Assembly (NCBI RefSeq): GCF_001038425.2
Contig: NZ_LDPV02000052.1
Location: 85,723 to 149,722, forward strand
Origin: Ornithinibacillus contaminans
Lineage (GTDB): Bacteria; Bacillota; Bacilli; Bacillales; Amphibacillaceae
Direction: 5' to 3'
Length of the DNA: 64,000 nucleotides
Each line of letters opens with the position of its first letter. Within the stretch, counting starts at the first letter, position 1. Positions 1 to 8,683 of the stretch are shown here, piece after piece. The translations under genes were made by a program, and so were the position numbers. The notes under the pieces were generated by a model. It searched no databases. It was not told where the DNA came from and was given only the letters and a program-made list of their open reading frames with translations.

Positions 1-531
1 CATGAGATTATACGAGCAGGGCGAAATGGGATAGATGTTTCCGTAGATACAACGGTAGAGCAGAGTATCAAAGAGATGTATGAAAAAGTTGGTAAAGTGG
101 ATGCTGTGGTTAATGCTTCGGGTGGGGCGAACTTTGTTTCGGTAGCTGAATTAACGCCAGAATTAAATGAACGCGGTATTCAAAGTAAGTTAAAAGGCCA
201 AATAAACTTAGTCTTACTTGGGTTGAATTACGTCAATGACGGTGGTAGCTTCACCCTCACAACTGGAGTCATGATGGATGATCCGATTCCATTAGGGGCA
301 TCTGCAGCAATGGCAAATGGTGGCGTGAAATCCTTTGTCAAAGCTGCATCTATAGAAATGCCCAGAGGTATTCGAATCAATAGTGTAAGTCCCAATGCTG
401 TTTTGGAATCATGGGGCAGGTTGGAGAAGTTCTTCGCTGGTTTCACACCTGTTCCGGTTAACCGTGTTGCCCTTGCATATAAGAAGAGTGTGGAAGGGGC
501 ACAAACTGGACAAAATTATGAAGTGTACTAA
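1..531 (+). CDS. Short-chain dehydrogenase/reductase, 5'-truncated by window edge
   Basis: The reading frame is open to the left edge, so the start lies outside the window; 176 residues are visible. The protein is the C-terminal part of a small SDR-fold oxidoreductase. Visible signs are the mid-domain stretch VDAVVNASGG (the NNAG-like strand 4 segment) and the C-terminal MPRGIRINSVSPN block that closes the cofactor fold. The classical YxxxK catalytic pair is not seen; the corresponding region reads SAAMANGGVKSF, as in the small Tyr-less SDRs of about 200 residues common in bacilli. Substrate unknown. It ends before a hairpin terminator and is not obviously linked to the next gene. Confidence 0.8.
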   Translation, partial: HEIIRAGRNGIDVSVDTTVEQSIKEMYEKVGKVDAVVNASGGANFVSVAELTPELNERGIQSKLKGQINLVLLGLNYVNDGGSFTLTTGVMMDDPIPLGASAAMANGGVKSFVKAASIEMPRGIRINSVSPNAVLESWGRLEKFFAGFTPVPVNRVALAYKKSVEGAQTGQNYEVY

Positions 532-538
532 AGAACAA

Positions 539-568
539 GGCTAACCCGGAGCTTTTGGTTAGCCTGTT
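539..568 (+). terminator. Rho-independent terminator after the SDR gene
   Basis: An 8-bp stem (GGCTAACC at 539-546 with GGTTAGCC at 557-564) and a 10-nt loop sit just after the SDR stop codon. The T-run is poor (TGTTATTAT), so termination may be partial. Confidence 0.5.
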
Positions 569-595
569 ATTATGTGCTTAAGAAAGGAGAATAGC

Positions 596-1396
596 ATGTT
601 AAAAGCGATTATGTTTGACCTTGATGATACGTTAATACATGACAAAAAGAGTATCAAGAAAGCATTCGAGGAAACTTGTAAAATTGCTGCTATCAAATAC
701 GATATCGAAGCAGTGTTTTTTGAAGAAAAGGTGCGTGAATGTGCTAAAGCTCTTTATTCTTCTTATGACGTGTACCCATTTACAAAACGGATTGGGATTA
801 ATCCATTTGAAGGATTATGGGGAACGTTTGATGACGACGGAGAGGACTTTCAAAAACTCAGGGAAATTGCGCCATTATATCAAAGAAGTGTGTGGGCAAA
901 TGGGCTACAGGCAGTTGGGATTGAAGATAAGGAATTAGCGATAGAGCTAGCCACGGCATTTTCCGCATTTCGGAAACAGTTCTCCTATGTTTTTGATGAC
1001 ACCTATTCTGTTCTCGACCAGTTAAAAGGAGATTACTCTCTTGTGTTGTTAACGAATGGTGCACCATCCTTACAGCGTGCGAAGCTAGGCTTAACATCAG
1101 AATTAGCAGGATATTTTGATGAAATTATTGTTTCCGGTGATTTCGGGATAGGGAAGCCTGATTCAACCATTTTCCAGTATGTATTAGATAGAGTAGCTGT
1201 TACGAAAGATGAAGTCATCATGGTTGGCGATAACTTAAATACAGATATCCTGGGTGCTAATCGTGTTGGGATTAAGAGTGTGTGGGTTAACCGTAATCAG
1301 AAAGTCACTACTGATATACAGCCTACTTTTCACATTGAAAAGCTAAAGGAATTAATTGGGATTCTCAATAAGTTAGGAGAGGTGGACGCTGTTTAA
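596..1396 (+). CDS. HAD-superfamily hydrolase (subfamily IA phosphatase)
   Basis: A 266-residue phosphatase-like protein. HAD motif I is FDLDDTL near residue 10 (nucleophile and acid/base Asp), motif II is LLTNG near 155, motif III Lys lies in GIGKPD near 190, and motif IV is GDNLNTDI near 215. A helical cap lies between motifs I and II, placing it in subfamily IA, the group of YjjG-type nucleotide and sugar-phosphate phosphatases. The ATG at 596 is chosen because AAAGGAG sits 7 nt upstream; an in-frame ATG at 572 has no ribosome-binding site. The stop codon lies inside a terminator hairpin shared with the convergent serA gene. Substrate cannot be told from sequence. Confidence 0.85.
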   Translation: MLKAIMFDLDDTLIHDKKSIKKAFEETCKIAAIKYDIEAVFFEEKVRECAKALYSSYDVYPFTKRIGINPFEGLWGTFDDDGEDFQKLREIAPLYQRSVWANGLQAVGIEDKELAIELATAFSAFRKQFSYVFDDTYSVLDQLKGDYSLVLLTNGAPSLQRAKLGLTSELAGYFDEIIVSGDFGIGKPDSTIFQYVLDRVAVTKDEVIMVGDNLNTDILGANRVGIKSVWVNRNQKVTTDIQPTFHIEKLKELIGILNKLGEVDAV

Positions 1397-1419
1397 CGTG
1401 ACTACCTCTCCATTTTTTA
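1376..1419. terminator. Terminator at the HAD/serA convergence
   Basis: GGAGAGGT at 1376-1383 pairs with ACCTCTCC at 1404-1411 and is followed by a six-T run at 1413-1418. The left arm lies inside the last codons of the HAD gene and the T-run touches the serA stop codon. It serves the + strand gene; no good T-run exists for serA. Confidence 0.6.
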
Positions 1420-3003
1420 AAGATCTATCGCTCTTACGTGATGGATTTCTTCTAGTGTGACAAGTTCACGTAACACATCTTTTTCTACATGTTTATCGAC
1501 TTTTAAAAGCATTATCGCATCTCCACCAATATCTAAGCGGTCTACCTGCATGGTTGCGATATTGACATGATGTTTCGCTAGTAAACTGCCCATTTTGCCG
1601 ATGACTCCAGGCTGGTCGGTGTGGTGGATGACGATGATGTGTCCCTGTGGATCTACGTCAACACTGTATTGATCAACCGAAACGATGCGAGGGCCAAGGC
1701 CGTCTAATAACGTACCTGAAACACTTCTTGTGGCAGACTTTGTTTTCATCTCCACCGTAATAAGATTCGAGAATCCTTTCTTCGTTGAAGTTTTACGCTC
1801 ATGTATATGAATCCCCCGTTTATCAGCGAGATATAAGGCGTTAATCTCATTGACATGTGTTCCGAGATGACGTGCGAGCATCCCTTTGATTATTTTTCTG
1901 CTTATTGGAGATACTTCATTTTTGATCATATTTCCGGCATATTCTATCGAAACATCCTCGACTGTTTCATCGGTTAAATAAATGAGAAATTCACCTAGCT
2001 TTTCCGCTAACGAAAAATATGGTTCTACTTTGCGAATTCGTTCTTTATCGAGGGAAGGTAGGTTGACGGGATTACGTACTAGTTCCCCATTTATAAACCG
2101 TAGGATGTCTTGGCTAACATCGATGGCTACATTTTCTTGAGCTTCAATCGTGCTTGCACCTAGATGAGGGGTTGCTATAACTTCAGGAAGCTCTAGCAGG
2201 CGATGATTTAAAAATGGTTCCTCTTCGAACACATCAAGTGCTGCACCTGCAACAGTTTTGTTCTTAATGGCATCAAATAATGCATCTTCATCAATAATAC
2301 CACCTCGGGCACAGTTAATGATTTGCACACCAGCTTTCATTTTTTTGAAGGCATTTCGATTTAGTAGGTGCTTCGTTTCGTTCAATAATGGTATGTGAAC
2401 GGTAATAAAGTCTGATTTTCGCAATACGTCCTCTAAACTTCCATATTCAATCCCCATTTTCGCCGCTTTTTCCTTGGTTAAATAAGGATCATAGGCAAGA
2501 ATATTCATACGCTGACCGCTAGCGCGATAGGCAACCTCTGTACCGATTCGTCCGAGACCAATTATGCCAAGGGTTTTATTTTTTACTTCAACCCCAATGT
2601 AACGCTTTCTGTCCCATTGCTTATTCTTTAATGCATGATAAGCCTGTGGTATTTTTCGTGATAAGGCCATTAGCATGGCCATTGTATGCTCGGCAGCGGA
2701 ATTAGTATTTCCGTTGGGGGCATTCACGACGATGATTCCTTTTTCAGTTGCTGCAGCTACATCGATATTATCTACACCGACTCCTGCACGTCCGATGATT
2801 TTTAGATTCGTTGCCTTTTCGATGACTTCTCTCGTAACGTGTGTCTGGCTGCGGACGATTAAAGCTTGAAATGAAGGGATGATGTCTTGTAATTGATCGC
2901 GTGATAAATTTGTCTGTTCTACGATATGAATGTCAGATGCTTCCCGTAATGGTTTAATTCCTTCATCGTTCAGTGAATCTGCTATTAATATGTTAAATGT
3001 CAT
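1417..3003 (-). CDS. serA: D-3-phosphoglycerate dehydrogenase
   Basis: Catalyses NAD-dependent oxidation of 3-phosphoglycerate, the first step of serine synthesis. The 528-residue protein has the full long-form SerA layout: N-terminal substrate-binding half, a Rossmann segment GIIGLGRIGTEVA near residue 150, the D-2-hydroxyacid dehydrogenase signature INCARGG near 230, catalytic His in ATPHLGAS near 280, an intervening ASB-type domain, and a C-terminal ACT domain (about 455-528, HHTDQPGVIGKMG) for serine feedback. Length matches B. subtilis SerA (about 525). The ATG at 3003 is preferred over 3009, since AGGGGG abuts the first ATG but is 6 nt from the second. It overlaps the upstream aminotransferase by 11 bp, showing translational coupling. 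Confidence 0.95.
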   Translation of the reverse strand: MTFNILIADSLNDEGIKPLREASDIHIVEQTNLSRDQLQDIIPSFQALIVRSQTHVTREVIEKATNLKIIGRAGVGVDNIDVAAATEKGIIVVNAPNGNTNSAAEHTMAMLMALSRKIPQAYHALKNKQWDRKRYIGVEVKNKTLGIIGLGRIGTEVAYRASGQRMNILAYDPYLTKEKAAKMGIEYGSLEDVLRKSDFITVHIPLLNETKHLLNRNAFKKMKAGVQIINCARGGIIDEDALFDAIKNKTVAGAALDVFEEEPFLNHRLLELPEVIATPHLGASTIEAQENVAIDVSQDILRFINGELVRNPVNLPSLDKERIRKVEPYFSLAEKLGEFLIYLTDETVEDVSIEYAGNMIKNEVSPISRKIIKGMLARHLGTHVNEINALYLADKRGIHIHERKTSTKKGFSNLITVEMKTKSATRSVSGTLLDGLGPRIVSVDQYSVDVDPQGHIIVIHHTDQPGVIGKMGSLLAKHHVNIATMQVDRLDIGGDAIMLLKVDKHVEKDVLRELVTLEEIHHVRAIDL

Positions 3004-4165
3004 CTTCATCCCCCTGGAAATATTTTAAATAGACTTGTTGTGCTGCTTTTGTTCCGCTACCTAATGCTATGTTCTGTCCCATTTTACGTAGTCCTAGCTC
3101 GATACAAGAGATAATCTGGAGGATATCTGCTGGATGACAATAACCCATATGTCCGATTCGGAATATTTTCCCTTTGAGTTTGTTTTGCCCCCCAGCTACT
3201 ACAAGACCGAATTCCTTTTTTAAGATATGACGAAGCATATCTGGTTGAAAGCTGGTTGGTTTAATGGCTGTCACAGTAGGAGAAGCATCGGCATCATTCG
3301 TTAGCAAGGGTATCCTTAATGAACGAAAAGCTGCTCTAGTCATATCCTTCATTAGTTGGTGTCTAGAATAGATAGAAGGGAGTCCTTCCTTTTCTATTAA
3401 ATGCAATGATTGTTCCAGTCCGTATAGTAGGGAGATGGCTGGTGTAAATGGTGTGGAATCCTGTTGAAGGGAATCGTGATATTTTCGTAAGTCAAAATAA
3501 AATCGGTGCTGTTTAATTCGTGCTATTCTTTGCCAAGCTTTTGGACTTGCGGCAATAAAAGAGAGTCCTGGTGGGAGCATAAGTGCTTTTTGTGATCCAG
3601 TAATTAATACATCAATTCCCCATTCGTCCATCTTCGTTTCCACAGCGCCAACACATGATACACCGTCGACTATTAATAAGGCATCAGATACCTTTTTTAT
3701 TTCTTGGGCTAATTCTTGGATGGGATTTAAAACACCAGTTGATGTTTCACAATACGTTGCAAAAACAGCTGTTATGGAAGGATTTTCTGCGAGGTAATCT
3801 CTAATTTTTTTCGTGTTTAATGCGTTTCCCCATTTAGTTTCATATCGGTGGACAGCTATATGATTGGCTTCACATATTTTTGCGAAGCGATCTCCAAATG
3901 TTCCGGTAACTAAAACTAGAACTTCTTCTTTCGCTTCAACTGTATTGACAACAGCAGCCTCTAGTGCGGCTGTACCACTACCAGCGATTATGAAGACATC
4001 TAGTTCTGTTCCAAAGATAGCTTTTAATGGTGATTGGATTCTAGTTAGTAAATCCTTTGTTTCCTGGTCACGGTGCCCAATCATTGGTTGAAGCATGGCT
4101 CGCTGTACACTTGGCGGGACTGGGGTAGGACCAGGAATGCGAAGCAACTGATAGTCTTCTAACAT
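2993..4165 (-). CDS. Class V aminotransferase (alanine-glyoxylate / serine-pyruvate type)
   Basis: A 390-residue PLP enzyme of the small-subunit 'soluble hydrogenase'/SgaA group. The PLP lysine lies in TGSQKALMLPPGL near residue 195, the phosphate-binding glycine block AGSGTAALEAAV is near 65, and the cofactor Asp is in LLIVDGVSCVGA near 170. Fusion by overlap to serA argues that it transaminates 3-phosphohydroxypyruvate or hydroxypyruvate in serine synthesis, in place of a classical SerC; broad-specificity class V enzymes of this group have been reported to do this in archaea. That role is inference. The ATG at 4165 has AAAGGAG 8 nt upstream; the longer frame from 4183 contains this site internally. 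Expressed with the small membrane gene upstream (31-nt gap). Confidence 0.88.
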   Translation of the reverse strand: MLEDYQLLRIPGPTPVPPSVQRAMLQPMIGHRDQETKDLLTRIQSPLKAIFGTELDVFIIAGSGTAALEAAVVNTVEAKEEVLVLVTGTFGDRFAKICEANHIAVHRYETKWGNALNTKKIRDYLAENPSITAVFATYCETSTGVLNPIQELAQEIKKVSDALLIVDGVSCVGAVETKMDEWGIDVLITGSQKALMLPPGLSFIAASPKAWQRIARIKQHRFYFDLRKYHDSLQQDSTPFTPAISLLYGLEQSLHLIEKEGLPSIYSRHQLMKDMTRAAFRSLRIPLLTNDADASPTVTAIKPTSFQPDMLRHILKKEFGLVVAGGQNKLKGKIFRIGHMGYCHPADILQIISCIELGLRKMGQNIALGSGTKAAQQVYLKYFQGDEDDI

Positions 4166-4196
4166 GAAATCGGCTCCTTTCAAATGTTAAAAAACA

Positions 4197-4388
4197 TCAG
4201 GGTTTCCCTAATGTTTTGTCTGTAGTATCTCGGCGTTTTCTTTTTCGAATGAATTTTTTTGTATGATTGGTCTGTTGTTTCTCATCTGTTGTTTGATTAT
4301 GAAACGCTATTCGATTGGATAAGTAATATAAGCCTTCTTCAAGAACGATTAATGCAATTATGATAACGATAATCCAAAACAACAACAT
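4197..4388 (-). CDS. Small single-pass membrane protein, unknown function
   Basis: A 63-residue protein with one N-terminal transmembrane helix (about residues 2-20, rich in Ile/Leu/Val) and a strongly basic, hydrophilic C-terminal tail with KKFIRKRKRR. I do not recognise a family. The ATG at 4388 is preferred over 4406 because GGAGGA is 7 nt upstream. It is the first gene of a run with the aminotransferase and serA on the minus strand, so it is probably co-transcribed; no functional link to serine synthesis can be shown. Confidence 0.6.
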   Translation of the reverse strand: MLLFWIIVIIIALIVLEEGLYYLSNRIAFHNQTTDEKQQTNHTKKFIRKRKRRDTTDKTLGKP

Positions 4389-4475
4389 GCGAAGGTCCTC
4401 CTGCATTTTAAGATACGTCTATGTATAGTGTACCAAAAGTTCCGAGAGAAGTTGATAAATTTTAGATTTTTCTTT

Positions 4476-4512
4476 AAAAAGAAAAAGTCAGGCTAAAAAT
4501 GTTTGCCTGACT
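4476..4512 (-). terminator. Terminator of the methionine synthase-like gene
   Basis: AGTCAGGC (4486-4493) pairs with GCCTGACT (4505-4512). On the minus strand it ends in a five-T run. It sits just past the stop of the 4523-5626 gene. Confidence 0.85.
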
Positions 4513-4522
4513 ACTCGTATGC

Positions 4523-5626
4523 TTAACCCCAAACTTCTTTTGTGATATCCACGATAAACTTTAGCTTAGCCCATTGCTGTTCTTCTGTTAGCTTATTTCC
4601 GTGATGTGTTGATGCAAAACCACATTGTGGACTTAAACACAACTGGTCGAGTGATACAAATTCTGTTGCCTCTTGAATCCGTTTTTTGATGAACCCCTTA
4701 TCTTCTAAGTCACCGAATTTAGAAGTAATCAATCCTAGTACTACTCTCGTATCGCCTCTAGGAATATGCGCTAATGGCTTGAAGGTTCCAGAGCGTTCGT
4801 CGTCATATTCAAGAAAGAATCCATTGACTTTCTCCTTGGCGAATAAAGTAGGAGCAATAAATCCGTAGCTCCCCTCAAATGCCCATCTAGATTCATAGTT
4901 GCCTCGACATAAATGGGTGGTTATGTATAAGTCCGCTGGTTTATCAGCTAAGACACCATTTACTACACGTAGTGCCAATTCAATTAATTCGTCACGTGTT
5001 AGGTCAGGCTCGTAAGCAATTAAACTATCAGAATTTAGGCCAGCAATATACACGTCATCGAACTGTAAGTAACGAACTCCAGCGTTATAGAATGCTCGTA
5101 AAGCATCCCGATAAGTATCGATAATGTCTGTAGCATAATCCTCAATGCTTGGATAAATCGCGCTATTCCGTATGCCACGATGAAATAACTGATTTGGGCT
5201 TGGTATGGTTTGTTTGGTCACTGCACGGCCATCGACAATGGCGTTTAGTTCGATAAAGTCTGTGATAAATGGATGATCGGGATTAAAGGAAATTTTTCCT
5301 GTATTACGTACATCATAAGGCTCAGTTTCGATACCTTGAAATGGAATGCCGTGTTCAGGCACATACCCTTCAATCCCATTCAGATGTTCCAAAAAGTCTA
5401 GATGCCACCAAGAGCGACGAAATTCGCCGTCTGTTACTAACTCAAGGCCGACTTCAATTTGTTTATCAACAATACGCTTTATTTCTTTTGTTTGTATCGT
5501 TCGAAATTCCTCTGCTGATAGTTTTCCAGAATTATAATCAGTTCGTGCTTGTAATAAATTTGCTGGTCGAAGTAAGCTTCCTACATGATCTGCTCGAAAT
5601 GGTGGGTGATGAACAGTTTTAGTCAT
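4523..5626 (-). CDS. MetE-like cobalamin-independent methionine synthase family (YxjG/YxjH type)
   Basis: A 367-residue protein matching the C-terminal catalytic half of MetE, the YxjG/YxjH family of B. subtilis. N-terminal PPFRADHVGSLLRP is typical. The zinc/thiol-handling residues expected for homocysteine binding are seen: His and Cys in TTHLCRGN near residue 240, Glu in the FFLEYD segment near 270, and Cys in SPQCGF near 330. The family is annotated as 5-methyltetrahydropteroyltriglutamate-homocysteine methyltransferase, though the true methyl donor of the short forms is uncertain. Control by the S-box riboswitch directly upstream supports a role in methionine recycling or synthesis. ATG at 5626 has AGAGGG upstream. 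Confidence 0.9.
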   Translation of the reverse strand: MTKTVHHPPFRADHVGSLLRPANLLQARTDYNSGKLSAEEFRTIQTKEIKRIVDKQIEVGLELVTDGEFRRSWWHLDFLEHLNGIEGYVPEHGIPFQGIETEPYDVRNTGKISFNPDHPFITDFIELNAIVDGRAVTKQTIPSPNQLFHRGIRNSAIYPSIEDYATDIIDTYRDALRAFYNAGVRYLQFDDVYIAGLNSDSLIAYEPDLTRDELIELALRVVNGVLADKPADLYITTHLCRGNYESRWAFEGSYGFIAPTLFAKEKVNGFFLEYDDERSGTFKPLAHIPRGDTRVVLGLITSKFGDLEDKGFIKKRIQEATEFVSLDQLCLSPQCGFASTHHGNKLTEEQQWAKLKFIVDITKEVWG

Positions 5627-5702
5627 TTGTAATCCCTCTTTCTTTTTTAAATAGTGAATAAAATGAACAAATTATCGTTTCCTTTATTTACCGCCGAACA
5701 AC

Positions 5703-5860
5703 AAAAAACCTCTTCCTAAATCATAAGAAGAGGTTCACTTAATATCGTAGCAATCTCTTCTTATCATCTAGCCTTACGCTACTGGAATTGGCACAGTACT
5801 CATCGGAGTCCGCTGCCGAGGCTTCAAAGGGCCAGTCCCTCCACCTCTCTGGATAAGAAA
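5703..5860 (-). promoter_or_regulatory. SAM-I (S-box) riboswitch with terminator
   Basis: On the minus strand an S-box aptamer runs from about 5860 to 5754. P1 forms between TTTCTTATC and GATAAGAAG. Conserved core pieces are AGAGGTGGAGGGACTGGCCC, TGAAGCC, CGGCAGCGG and GTACTGTGCCAATTCCA. Downstream, AACCTCTTC (pairs with GAAGAGGTT, 5707-5735) forms a terminator ending in a T-run. The 3' strand of P1 (GATAAGAAGAG) can instead pair with CCTCTTCTTATG of the terminator, giving the usual antiterminator. SAM binding should stabilise P1 and switch off the downstream gene. Confidence 0.95.
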
Positions 5861-5887
5861 GTATTCGTAATTTAATTGTTAGTTTAT

Positions 5888-5916
5888 AATTTACACACGT
5901 CCTAAAGGGTTGTCAA
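5888..5916 (-). promoter_or_regulatory. Sigma-A promoter for the S-box gene
   Basis: Minus-strand TTGACA (5911-5916) and TAAATT (5888-5893) are separated by 17 nt and lie just ahead of the aptamer. Confidence 0.7.
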
Positions 5917-5981
5917 GTAAATATTTTTCAAAAAAAAAGAAAATTCAGTTCAATGATAAATTTTCTTGGAGACCATGATAG

Positions 5982-6012
5982 TTGACTTGGTATGCCTTTC
6001 ATACGTTAGAAT
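5982..6012 (+). promoter_or_regulatory. Possible sigma-A promoter for the Cof phosphatase
   Basis: TTGACT (5982-5987) and TAGAAT (6007-6012) precede the gene, but the 19-nt spacing is longer than ideal. Confidence 0.4.
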
Positions 6013-6054
6013 AGAAATAGAAACGAAATAGATAATAGAGGAGCAGAAAACGAT

Positions 6055-6831
6055 ATGACAGCGCAAAGTGTTCTATTTTTTGATATCGATGGTACATTGT
6101 TAGATCACAACAAAGAATTACCGAATTCTACAAAGGAAGCCATTCAACAGTTGAAAGCTAAAGGTCATGTTGTTGCAATTGCTACAGGTCGTGGACCATT
6201 TATGTATAAGCGTCTTCGGGAGGAATTAGGAATTGATACATATGTTAGCTATAACGGGCAGTATGTCGTCGTCAAAGGTGAGGTTGCGTATAAAAATCCT
6301 TTGCATCGACCATCATTAGAAAAGTTGACGAACGATGCATTGAAAAATAATCACCCGGTTGTTTATATGTCACCTACTGTGATGAGGTCCAATGTGCCAG
6401 AGCATGCCTTTATTACGGAGAGTATTAGCACATTAAAGATGGAGATGCCTAGTCATGATCCGCTTTATTATCAGGATAACGATATTTTCCAAACCTTGTT
6501 GTTCTGTGAAGAAGGGGAGGAAAAACAATACGAAGAAGCATTTCCAGCATTTGATTTTGTACGTTGGCATCCATTATCTGTTGATGTTCTGCCAAAAGGT
6601 GGTTCTAAAGCACAAGGAATTGAGCAGGCAATGCAAAAACTCCAGTTTGCAAAAGAACATCAATATGCATTTGGCGATGGATTAAATGATATTGAAATGT
6701 TGGAGTCGGTAACCAATAGTGTTGCAATGGGAAATGCGGAGGAAATTGTAAAGTCTCATGCGAAATATGTGACTAAGCCAGTTGATCAAGATGGAATATA
6801 CCACGGTTTGAAAATGCTTGGATTATTGTAA
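6055..6831 (+). CDS. Cof-type HAD phosphatase (YkrA-like)
   Basis: A 258-residue HAD subfamily IIB hydrolase, the group that dephosphorylates sugar phosphates and related metabolites. Motif I FFDIDGTLL is near residue 10, motif II ATGRG near 45, the Lys of motif III in LPKGGSKAQG near 180, and motif IV FGDGLNDIEML near 205. The cap lies between motifs II and III, as in Cof proteins. Length and overall sequence resemble B. subtilis YkrA (about 257 residues). Start ATG at 6055 is preceded by GAGGAG. It is monocistronic, or loosely linked to the exonuclease 65 bp downstream. Confidence 0.88.
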   Translation: MTAQSVLFFDIDGTLLDHNKELPNSTKEAIQQLKAKGHVVAIATGRGPFMYKRLREELGIDTYVSYNGQYVVVKGEVAYKNPLHRPSLEKLTNDALKNNHPVVYMSPTVMRSNVPEHAFITESISTLKMEMPSHDPLYYQDNDIFQTLLFCEEGEEKQYEEAFPAFDFVRWHPLSVDVLPKGGSKAQGIEQAMQKLQFAKEHQYAFGDGLNDIEMLESVTNSVAMGNAEEIVKSHAKYVTKPVDQDGIYHGLKMLGLL

Positions 6832-6895
6832 CGGTTGGTATATTGTTTGCCTGGTGTTAAGCTAGGAATAAATCGTCATAAAGGAATGTCTAACT

Positions 6896-7510
6896 ATGAA
6901 TTTTGTATCGATTGATTTTGAAACGGCAAATGAAAAACGGAATAGTCCTTGTGCAGTAGGTATTGTAATTGCGAATGAAACAGAGATTTTAGAAGAATAC
7001 TACTCTCTAATTAATCCCGAAACCTATTTTAATTACCATAATATTCGAGTCCATGGGATTATGGAGGAAGATGTACTTGATGCGCAAACTTTTTCCGAGA
7101 TGTGGCCAAAATTGAATGGGTATCTTTCTGGAAATCTAGTTATTGCTCATAACGCTAGCTTCGATATGAGTGTTATTAGGCAAACATTGGATCAACATGG
7201 GCTAACCTATCCAGACATGGATTATTTATGTACCGCGAATATTGCCAAAAGAGTGTGGCCAGCATTGGAGAACCATCGCTTGAATACACTTGCTGCGCAT
7301 CATGGCATTGTTTTTGAACATCACCATGCCTTAGAAGATGCTCGTGTCGCTGCCAAAGTGATGCAAAAGGCAATCGCAGCCTATGAAACCGATTCACTTG
7401 ATGAAATGCTGAAGCAGATCAATATTACAAAGGGGAAAATCTATGAACGAGGTTATTTTCCACCTAAGGTGAAACGAACAAGGAAACATGCAACATTGTA
7501 TTTATCTTAG
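6896..7510 (+). CDS. DnaQ-like 3'-5' exonuclease (DEDDh)
   Basis: A 204-residue exonuclease of the DNA polymerase III epsilon-like family. All DEDDh residues are visible: Asp and Glu in SIDFETAN (residues 5-12), Asp in AHNASFDMSV near 90, and His-x4-Asp in HHALEDAR near 143-150. There is no polymerase or helicase fusion, so it is a stand-alone proofreading or nucleic-acid trimming exonuclease. A basic C-terminal tail (KVKRTRKH) may aid nucleic-acid binding. RBS AAAGGA precedes the ATG. A strong terminator follows. The precise role in repair is not known. Confidence 0.88.
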   Translation: MNFVSIDFETANEKRNSPCAVGIVIANETEILEEYYSLINPETYFNYHNIRVHGIMEEDVLDAQTFSEMWPKLNGYLSGNLVIAHNASFDMSVIRQTLDQHGLTYPDMDYLCTANIAKRVWPALENHRLNTLAAHHGIVFEHHHALEDARVAAKVMQKAIAAYETDSLDEMLKQINITKGKIYERGYFPPKVKRTRKHATLYLS

Positions 7511-7535
7511 TTTAAAGTTAATCGCGTATAACTAG

Positions 7536-7574
7536 AAATCCAGTGCTCATATTTAGTGGGCACTGGATTTTTTT
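7536..7574 (+). terminator. Terminator after the exonuclease gene
   Basis: AAATCCAGTGC pairs with GCACTGGATTT (ends at 7570) and is followed by a long T-run. Confidence 0.9.
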
Positions 7575-7676
7575 CTGGTATCATCCCCGTAGAAAATAAG
7601 ATTCGTCACGATTAGAAATCGATACCTAAATAGTGTATTCTGTTAATTAGAATTGGGAAAAACAGGAGGATATAAC

Positions 7677-8669
7677 ATGAATAAGAAACGCTGGTTTGCA
7701 TTATTAGCAGCTGTAGTGTTGTTTGTTGTCTCACTAGGATTTCGATTTGTAACAAGTGTTGCTAGTACAAATTTTGAACAGTTATTTTCTTTTCCAGAAA
7801 ATAAGTTTGAAGAAGAAGTGCTGGAAAATGGTACACAGGGCAAGCTTGTTGTTTTGTACTTGGATGGTGTCATTCAAGATACCACGCCAAGTTCTTTTAT
7901 TAATACCACTTCTTATAATCATCGTCAGTTTTTAGAAATGTTAGAGGAGGCTGGTGATGATCCAACTGTTGATGGGATTATCTTACGCATTAATACTCCT
8001 GGTGGAGGAGTAGTTGAAAGTGCGGAGGTTCATGATAAACTAGTTGAAATTCAAGCGGAACAGGAAAAACCAATTTATGTGTCCATGGGGAACACGGCAG
8101 CATCTGGTGGGTATTATATTTCAGCCCCAGCTGATAAGATTATTGCCCATCCGGCAACACTAACTGGCTCGATTGGTGTTATCATGCAAGGTTATGACCT
8201 TTCTGGTTTAGCAGATAAACTAGGTGTAGAGGTTAATACCATTAAAAGCGGTGAATTTAAAGATATTATGTCCACCTATCGTGACATGACAGATGAGGAA
8301 CGGGAACTACTGCAAACGATGATTGATGATATGTATGCAGATTTTGTTCAAGTGATTGTTGATGGTAGAGGTATGTCTGAACAAACAGTTCGAAAGCTTG
8401 GCGATGGACGTGTATACACTGGTAGCCAAGCAAAGGATAATGGTCTTGTCGACGAGCTTGGTTCATTAGAGGATACGATGGAAATGATGAAAGCAGATTT
8501 GGAACTAGAGAATGCACAAATCGTTACGTATAATCAACCATTTGGAATCGACCGATTTTTTGGAATGTCTATGAAAAATCTTTTTGGAAAAGATACAGAG
8601 CTCTTTAATATGATGGATAGCATTCGTGAGTCAAATGCACCTCGAGCGATGTACTTGTATTCGAATTAG
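7677..8669 (+). CDS. sppA: Signal peptide peptidase SppA
   Basis: A 330-residue membrane serine protease that degrades cleaved signal peptides. It has a single N-terminal membrane anchor (about residues 6-25), then a ClpP/crotonase-like S49 domain. The catalytic Ser is in GNTAASGGYYIS near residue 145 and the general-base Lys in NTIKSGEFKDI near 195. The Bacillus short form carries one S49 domain, as here. ATG at 7677 has AGGAGGA 7 nt upstream; the longer frame from 7653 would contain that RBS. Adjacent to yteJ, as in B. subtilis (yteI-yteJ), where the pair is tied to tolerance of lantibiotics and YteJ restrains SppA. Confidence 0.93.
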   Translation: MNKKRWFALLAAVVLFVVSLGFRFVTSVASTNFEQLFSFPENKFEEEVLENGTQGKLVVLYLDGVIQDTTPSSFINTTSYNHRQFLEMLEEAGDDPTVDGIILRINTPGGGVVESAEVHDKLVEIQAEQEKPIYVSMGNTAASGGYYISAPADKIIAHPATLTGSIGVIMQGYDLSGLADKLGVEVNTIKSGEFKDIMSTYRDMTDEERELLQTMIDDMYADFVQVIVDGRGMSEQTVRKLGDGRVYTGSQAKDNGLVDELGSLEDTMEMMKADLELENAQIVTYNQPFGIDRFFGMSMKNLFGKDTELFNMMDSIRESNAPRAMYLYSN

Positions 8670-8683
8670 GGGAGGGATAAGGA

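Noticed and set aside
1..531. SDR scored as broken because YxxxK is absent
   Set aside because: Tyr-less small SDRs are a normal group and the rest of the fold is intact, so truncation is due only to the window edge.
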